33,250 bases of DNA from Kiritimatiellia bacterium (lineage in GTDB: Bacteria; Verrucomicrobiota; Kiritimatiellia; RFP12; UBA1067): NCBI GenBank assembly GCA_017525225.1, contig JAFXTB010000001.1, forward strand, positions 1-33,250. Reading direction: 5' to 3'. A program made the translations under genes and the position numbers. The notes beneath the pieces were generated by a model, which saw only the letters and a list, made by a program, of their open reading frames with translations, ran no database searches and was not told the origin of the DNA. Positions 30,714-33,250 of this stretch are shown in pieces. The first letter of the stretch is position 1, and every line of letters begins with the position of its first letter.

Positions 30714-30854
30714 CTACATCGCGTCCGCCAGATGCTCCATCATCTTGCGAAGACGTTCCGCCTCCTCCATGTCGCCATGCAGGACAGCCCATTCGCGCAA
30801 CGCATCCAGCCGCTTGAACTCCTCTATCAGATCGTCTCTCTGTGGCATCGCCAT
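30714..30854 (-). CDS. Small 46-aa UVR-motif-like protein
   Basis: A short frame beginning MAMPQRDDLIEEFKRLDALR and ending in DMEEAERLRKMMEHLADAM before TAG. GAGGT stands 7-8 nt before the ATG, and the gene fills the gap between tatD (stop 30 bp upstream) and hydE (start 11 bp downstream), in the same direction. The predicted two-helix hairpin, with D-x-E-x-A-x-x-L-R followed by a leucine helix, resembles the UVR motif of UvrB/UvrC and ClpC-type proteins, used for protein contacts. No homologue can be named. It may be an adaptor or regulator; a non-functional ORF is possible but less likely given the ribosome site and fit. Confidence 0.6.
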   Translation of the reverse strand: MAMPQRDDLIEEFKRLDALREWAVLHGDMEEAERLRKMMEHLADAM

Positions 30855-30884
30855 GATATGCACCTCGCTGTGAAAAATTCCGGT

Positions 30885-31532
30885 TCAAGGGTCCATGAAA
30901 CGGCGGGCGTTTGCCGCCAGAATCGATTCCAGCTCGGCCTGCGCCAGTCCCCGCAACCGGGCAAGGCTCCCATGGATGTCCGCCAGCACATCCATGCGCC
31001 CGGCAGCCGGATCGTCATCGGCGAGATCCGTCTCCACAAGGATGCGGTCGGGCGGAAGCGTCGCCGCGAGCCGCCTGTAGTTGACGGCATGGTCGTTAAG
31101 GAGCGCGGGGCCTATGGACACAAAGCCGTTCATTGAGAATATCTCTGCCAGCAGCCCCTCGCTGCGCGAGAAGCCATGGAAGAGGAAGGAGGGGATTGTC
31201 CCCGCATACGGACGGCATGCCTTCACCACCTCGCCCCAGCACTTCGCGCCATGCAGGACGACCGGTCGACGGTACACCGCCGCAAGCTCCAGCTGGCGTT
31301 CAAAAGCCTGGCGCTGTACTTCCGGAATCTCGCGCGCCTTGAGGCGATCCAGCCCAATCTCGCCCACGCCCATGGCGGGATCCGCGGCAAGGGAGGATTC
31401 CAGCGACTGCATCGCGCTCGGCATATCGATCTCTGCGGACTGCCAGGGATGCACCCCAGAGAACCGACGTTCAATTCCATCCCCGCCGAGGAAGGTATCG
31501 TAGGTACGACGATGGAAGTGAGCGTCTATCAT
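30885..31532 (-). CDS. TatD-family metal-dependent hydrolase (short form)
   Basis: A 215-aa amidohydrolase-fold protein: MIDAHFH (H5, H7), SGVHPWQ, MGVGEIGLD (metal-bridging Glu), PVVLHGAKCWGEVV, SFLFHGFSRS and ILVETDLADDDPAAG, followed by the usual C-terminal helices. TatD proteins are Mg-dependent 3'-5' nucleases or phosphodiesterases. It is about 40 residues shorter than the common ~260, mainly in the first third, so it belongs to a compact subgroup. The start forms an ATGA overlap with the upstream gene, and the longer frame to 31796 is the shadow of that gene. Coupling to S1-domain and unknown genes suggests an RNA or DNA turnover role. Confidence 0.87.
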   Translation of the reverse strand: MIDAHFHRRTYDTFLGGDGIERRFSGVHPWQSAEIDMPSAMQSLESSLAADPAMGVGEIGLDRLKAREIPEVQRQAFERQLELAAVYRRPVVLHGAKCWGEVVKACRPYAGTIPSFLFHGFSRSEGLLAEIFSMNGFVSIGPALLNDHAVNYRRLAATLPPDRILVETDLADDDPAAGRMDVLADIHGSLARLRGLAQAELESILAANARRFMDP

Positions 31533-32158
31533 GCTGATTTCACCGGCCAGAACGTAAGTGTGAATCCGCCACCGGCGGCGAGGTCGAGGCAGATGCGCGC
31601 ATCGGGGGCGATACCGGGCAGCGCTTCGCGCACGACATGCGCCGCCTGGGCCTCGGGCGGATCGCCACCGTTGGGGTCGCGCACGACCTCCACGAGATAC
31701 TCGGTGGCCCGCGAGGCCTCCGGCAACAGCCGCCAGACATCCTCGAAGCGCACGGTAAGGGTGGTAGGCTCCACCGTGAACGCGCCAACCTTCCACACGT
31801 CGTGGTAGCGACGTGCGCAGACGAGGAAATCGTCAGGCTCGCCGCGCAGCACGCGGAAATCGTCCGCCTTCTCGGACACATTGACGCCGAGAAAGAGCTT
31901 GAACGCCTCCTGTGCCGGAAGGGTCACTCCTCCACCGAAGACCGGCTCAGGAAGCGGTTCGCGCACGAACGGTACCACCTTGAACGCTGCGGTGAGAAGA
32001 TCGCCTCCATTGCCGAGATCCATCGCCTGCGGCGGCGGATCGCAGTTGAGGCGAGCCTCCGCCAAGTCGCCCGGCCGCCGCCATGAGAGCGTCGGCAGGT
32101 TCGGGGTGGACGCCTTCAGGACACCGTCGTCCCACGCAAGCTCGGCAACGGGTTTCAT
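31529..32158 (-). CDS. Hypothetical protein, 209 aa
   Basis: I do not recognise this protein. It has no signal peptide or membrane segment and is probably beta-rich, beginning MKPVAELAWDDGVLKASTPN. The middle has GGGVTLPAQEAFKLFLGVNV and ARRYHDVWKVGAFTVEPTTL, then TVRFEDVWRLLPE, and the end is ICLDLAAGGGFTLTFWPVKS. The alternating pattern suggests a beta-sandwich, perhaps a carbohydrate-esterase-like or binding fold, but that is a guess. It overlaps the S1-protein stop and the TatD start, both as ATGA, so it is made together with them. The open frame upstream to 32305 is inside the S1 gene and not used. Confidence 0.75.
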   Translation of the reverse strand: MKPVAELAWDDGVLKASTPNLPTLSWRRPGDLAEARLNCDPPPQAMDLGNGGDLLTAAFKVVPFVREPLPEPVFGGGVTLPAQEAFKLFLGVNVSEKADDFRVLRGEPDDFLVCARRYHDVWKVGAFTVEPTTLTVRFEDVWRLLPEASRATEYLVEVVRDPNGGDPPEAQAAHVVREALPGIAPDARICLDLAAGGGFTLTFWPVKSA

Positions 32159-32970
32159 TTTAGATCTAGTCCAGCGAACGCACCGCCGATGTTGGAGAAG
32201 GACGATGTATCCGGATGGTTCTCCATCCATTCCTTGACGTCCTCGGCCTCCGCGTCGCGAGCCTGCTCCTCTGGGGTACGGGGCTTCAGGGGCTTGGCCT
32301 GGCACTGGCGGATCGACAGCGATATGCGATCGCGCGCCCAGTCTACGGAGAGGATCTTGACCGTCACAAGGTCCCCTTCCTTTACGAACCTACGCGGATC
32401 GTCAACCTTGTCCCAGGATATCTCGCGTACCGGCACGAGCCCCTGCAGTCCGCCCAGCTCCACGAAGCAGCCGAAGTCGAGGACCTTGGCCACCGTGCCG
32501 TTGAGAGTCTGCCCTTCTTCAAGCGTATCGCGCAGGTAGTCCCGGGCGGTCTCCAGCTCGGCCTCCTGCTGCGCACGGCGTGAGACAACCAGGTTCACGC
32601 CCCTGTCGTCGCTGCCGTATTCAGTGATGCGGAACGTGAAGGAGGCGCCCACATACGGATTCTCCTCTCCGGGCGAAAGCTGCTTGCGAACAATATCGAT
32701 CTGGGAGTAGGGGCAGAACCCGCGCTGTCCCTTGATCGTGACCTCATACCCGCCCTTGATCTCCTTCTCGACCTTGCCGTCTATCGGCAGGTTCTGCTCG
32801 TACGCCTGCCGGATGGAGGCATCCAGCAAAGAGCCTTCTTCCGCCGCCTCATCGGCGCTGGAGGAATCGGGCACTTCCTGATCCGCCTTCGCATAGCGAA
32901 TCCGGTCCCTGTCCATGCCCTTGAACTGCGCATCCAGCATGGCGCCGAAGTCGAAATTTCCATCGCTCAT
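32155..32970 (-). CDS. S1 RNA-binding domain protein (short ribosomal protein S1-like)
   Basis: A 271-aa protein with two S1 (OB-fold) domains. The first is around 62-130 (LPIDGKVEKEIKGGYEVTIK, GQRGFCPYSQIDI, VNLVVSRRAQQEAE). The second, around 155-225 (LNGTVAKVLDFGCFVELGGL, GLVPVREISWDKVDDPRRFV, RDRISLSIRQCQAK), keeps the canonical surface. An acidic N-terminal linker precedes them. It is much shorter than RpsA (six domains), so it is likely a paralogue that binds RNA or ribosomes. ATG 32970 has AGGAGG at 7 nt and a TATAAT promoter at 33002. It heads the run S1-unknown-tatD-small ORF-hydE-nadA. Confidence 0.9.
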   Translation of the reverse strand: MSDGNFDFGAMLDAQFKGMDRDRIRYAKADQEVPDSSSADEAAEEGSLLDASIRQAYEQNLPIDGKVEKEIKGGYEVTIKGQRGFCPYSQIDIVRKQLSPGEENPYVGASFTFRITEYGSDDRGVNLVVSRRAQQEAELETARDYLRDTLEEGQTLNGTVAKVLDFGCFVELGGLQGLVPVREISWDKVDDPRRFVKEGDLVTVKILSVDWARDRISLSIRQCQAKPLKPRTPEEQARDAEAEDVKEWMENHPDTSSFSNIGGAFAGLDLK

Positions 32971-32996
32971 CGAAAACCTCCTGTGGTTTGACCGAT

Positions 32997-33002
32997 ATTA
33001 TA
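32997..33002 (-). promoter_or_regulatory. Extended -10 of the S1-hydE-nadA run
   Basis: On the minus strand ATATGGTATAATATC contains TATAAT (33002-32997) with TGG before it. The -35 is weak (TTCGCA, 19 bp upstream). The leader of about 20 nt includes AGGAGG. Confidence 0.55.
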
Positions 33003-33066
33003 CCATATTCTGCCGCGTCCATGCGAACCAACTTGTCTTCGGAATATCCGTATCATATAACGCAAA

Positions 33067-33097
33067 CACCCGGAGCGGGTAGGGAACCGTCCGGGTG
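33067..33097 (-). terminator. Terminator-like hairpin of the right-edge gene
   Basis: CACCCGGA (33067-33074) pairs with TCCGGGTG (33090-33097). An inner CGG/CCG gives about 11 bp with a bulged G and an 8-nt loop. On the minus strand TTTGCGTT follows. It lies 15 nt after the stop of the partial gene at the right edge and before the S1 promoter. Confidence 0.5.
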
Positions 33098-33111
33098 CCA
33101 ACAAAGCGCAT

Positions 33112-33250
33112 TCAAAAGGAATACTTAAAATCGTCGTTCAAACTGTTATATGCGGCCAGGTCGTCCAAATGACAATTTAAATCGATTTTTCTTTTAAGGT
33201 TTATTCCGCGTCTGCCATAAATGCATTTTTGTCGCAAATATTCACATAAA
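33112..33250 (-). CDS. C-terminal 45 residues of an unknown protein (5' part outside window)
   Basis: A minus-strand frame is open from the window edge to TGA at 33114-33112 and is followed directly by a hairpin. The readable end includes CIYGRRGINLKRK and LDDLAAYNSLNDDFKYSF. The DNA is far more AT-rich than the rest of the window, which suggests a recently acquired or accessory gene. The family cannot be recognised from so little. Confidence 0.45.
   Translation of the reverse strand, partial: LCEYLRQKCIYGRRGINLKRKIDLNCHLDDLAAYNSLNDDFKYSF

Noticed and set aside
33067-33097. Riboswitch or small RNA before the S1 gene
   Set aside because: The hairpin lies upstream of the S1 promoter and directly after a stop codon on the same strand, so a terminator fits better.

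Overview
This is a GC-rich, densely packed bacterial chromosome segment with more than thirty genes, mostly on the minus strand and often overlapping by an ATGA or TTGA. It has no rRNA, tRNA or CRISPR. The gene mix suggests an obligately fermentative, glycan-degrading anaerobe, most likely of the PVC group (Kiritimatiellae/Lentisphaeria-like Verrucomicrobiota). The pointers are a HydE [FeFe]-hydrogenase maturase, secreted FAD-dependent oxidoreductases with golvesin-type tails, a WbsX/GH99-like protein, a Tat-exported TIM-barrel lipoprotein, and a ParA preceded by a protein I associate with PVC genomes. This is an inference from content, not a taxonomic measurement.

Layout. 1-3695: an exopolysaccharide-type pair (hexapeptide nucleotidyltransferase-like protein cut by the window edge, and a priming sugar transferase) lies downstream of a receiver-PP2C phosphatase-HATPase protein and an Hpt protein, with an AT-rich inverted-repeat cluster between. 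3711-5762: a complete insertion sequence with 17-bp terminal inverted repeats, a DUF6788-like orfA, an IS4-type DDE orfB, and an in-frame CCCAAAA slippery site that could join them. 5763-7562: accessory genes, namely an unrecognised 399-aa protein and a CxxCxxCC protein whose 5' end lies in 24-bp tandem repeats. 7632-12815: housekeeping genes (tadA, glycerate kinase, tcdA, fusA, a DJ-1 protein). 12829-17138: an ExuT-like transporter, a DtxR/MntR regulator, parA, an unknown protein and a TonB-like protein. 17139-17548: an AT-rich stretch with one doubtful small ORF.

17549-28660 is the carbohydrate block. One tightly coupled minus-strand run carries a GH99-like/esterase fusion, larC, a GT2 glycosyltransferase, a Tat TIM-barrel lipoprotein and dxr. 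A divergent AlkP-type lipoprotein follows, then a secreted FAD oxidoreductase and a GH39-like glycosidase. 28710-32970 is another coupled run: S1-domain protein, an unknown, a short TatD, a 46-aa UVR-like protein, hydE and nadA. The right edge holds a terminator-like hairpin and the C-terminus of an AT-rich gene.

Promoters recur with an extended -10 close to TGGTATAAT. At several genes the -10 lies only 6-8 nt before the start codon with no Shine-Dalgarno sequence, which predicts leaderless mRNAs. The most interesting items are these predicted leaderless starts, the IS control architecture, the inverted-repeat cluster at 1536-1637, the in-frame tandem repeats at 7149, the GH99-like/esterase fusion, and the overlooked 46-aa gene.
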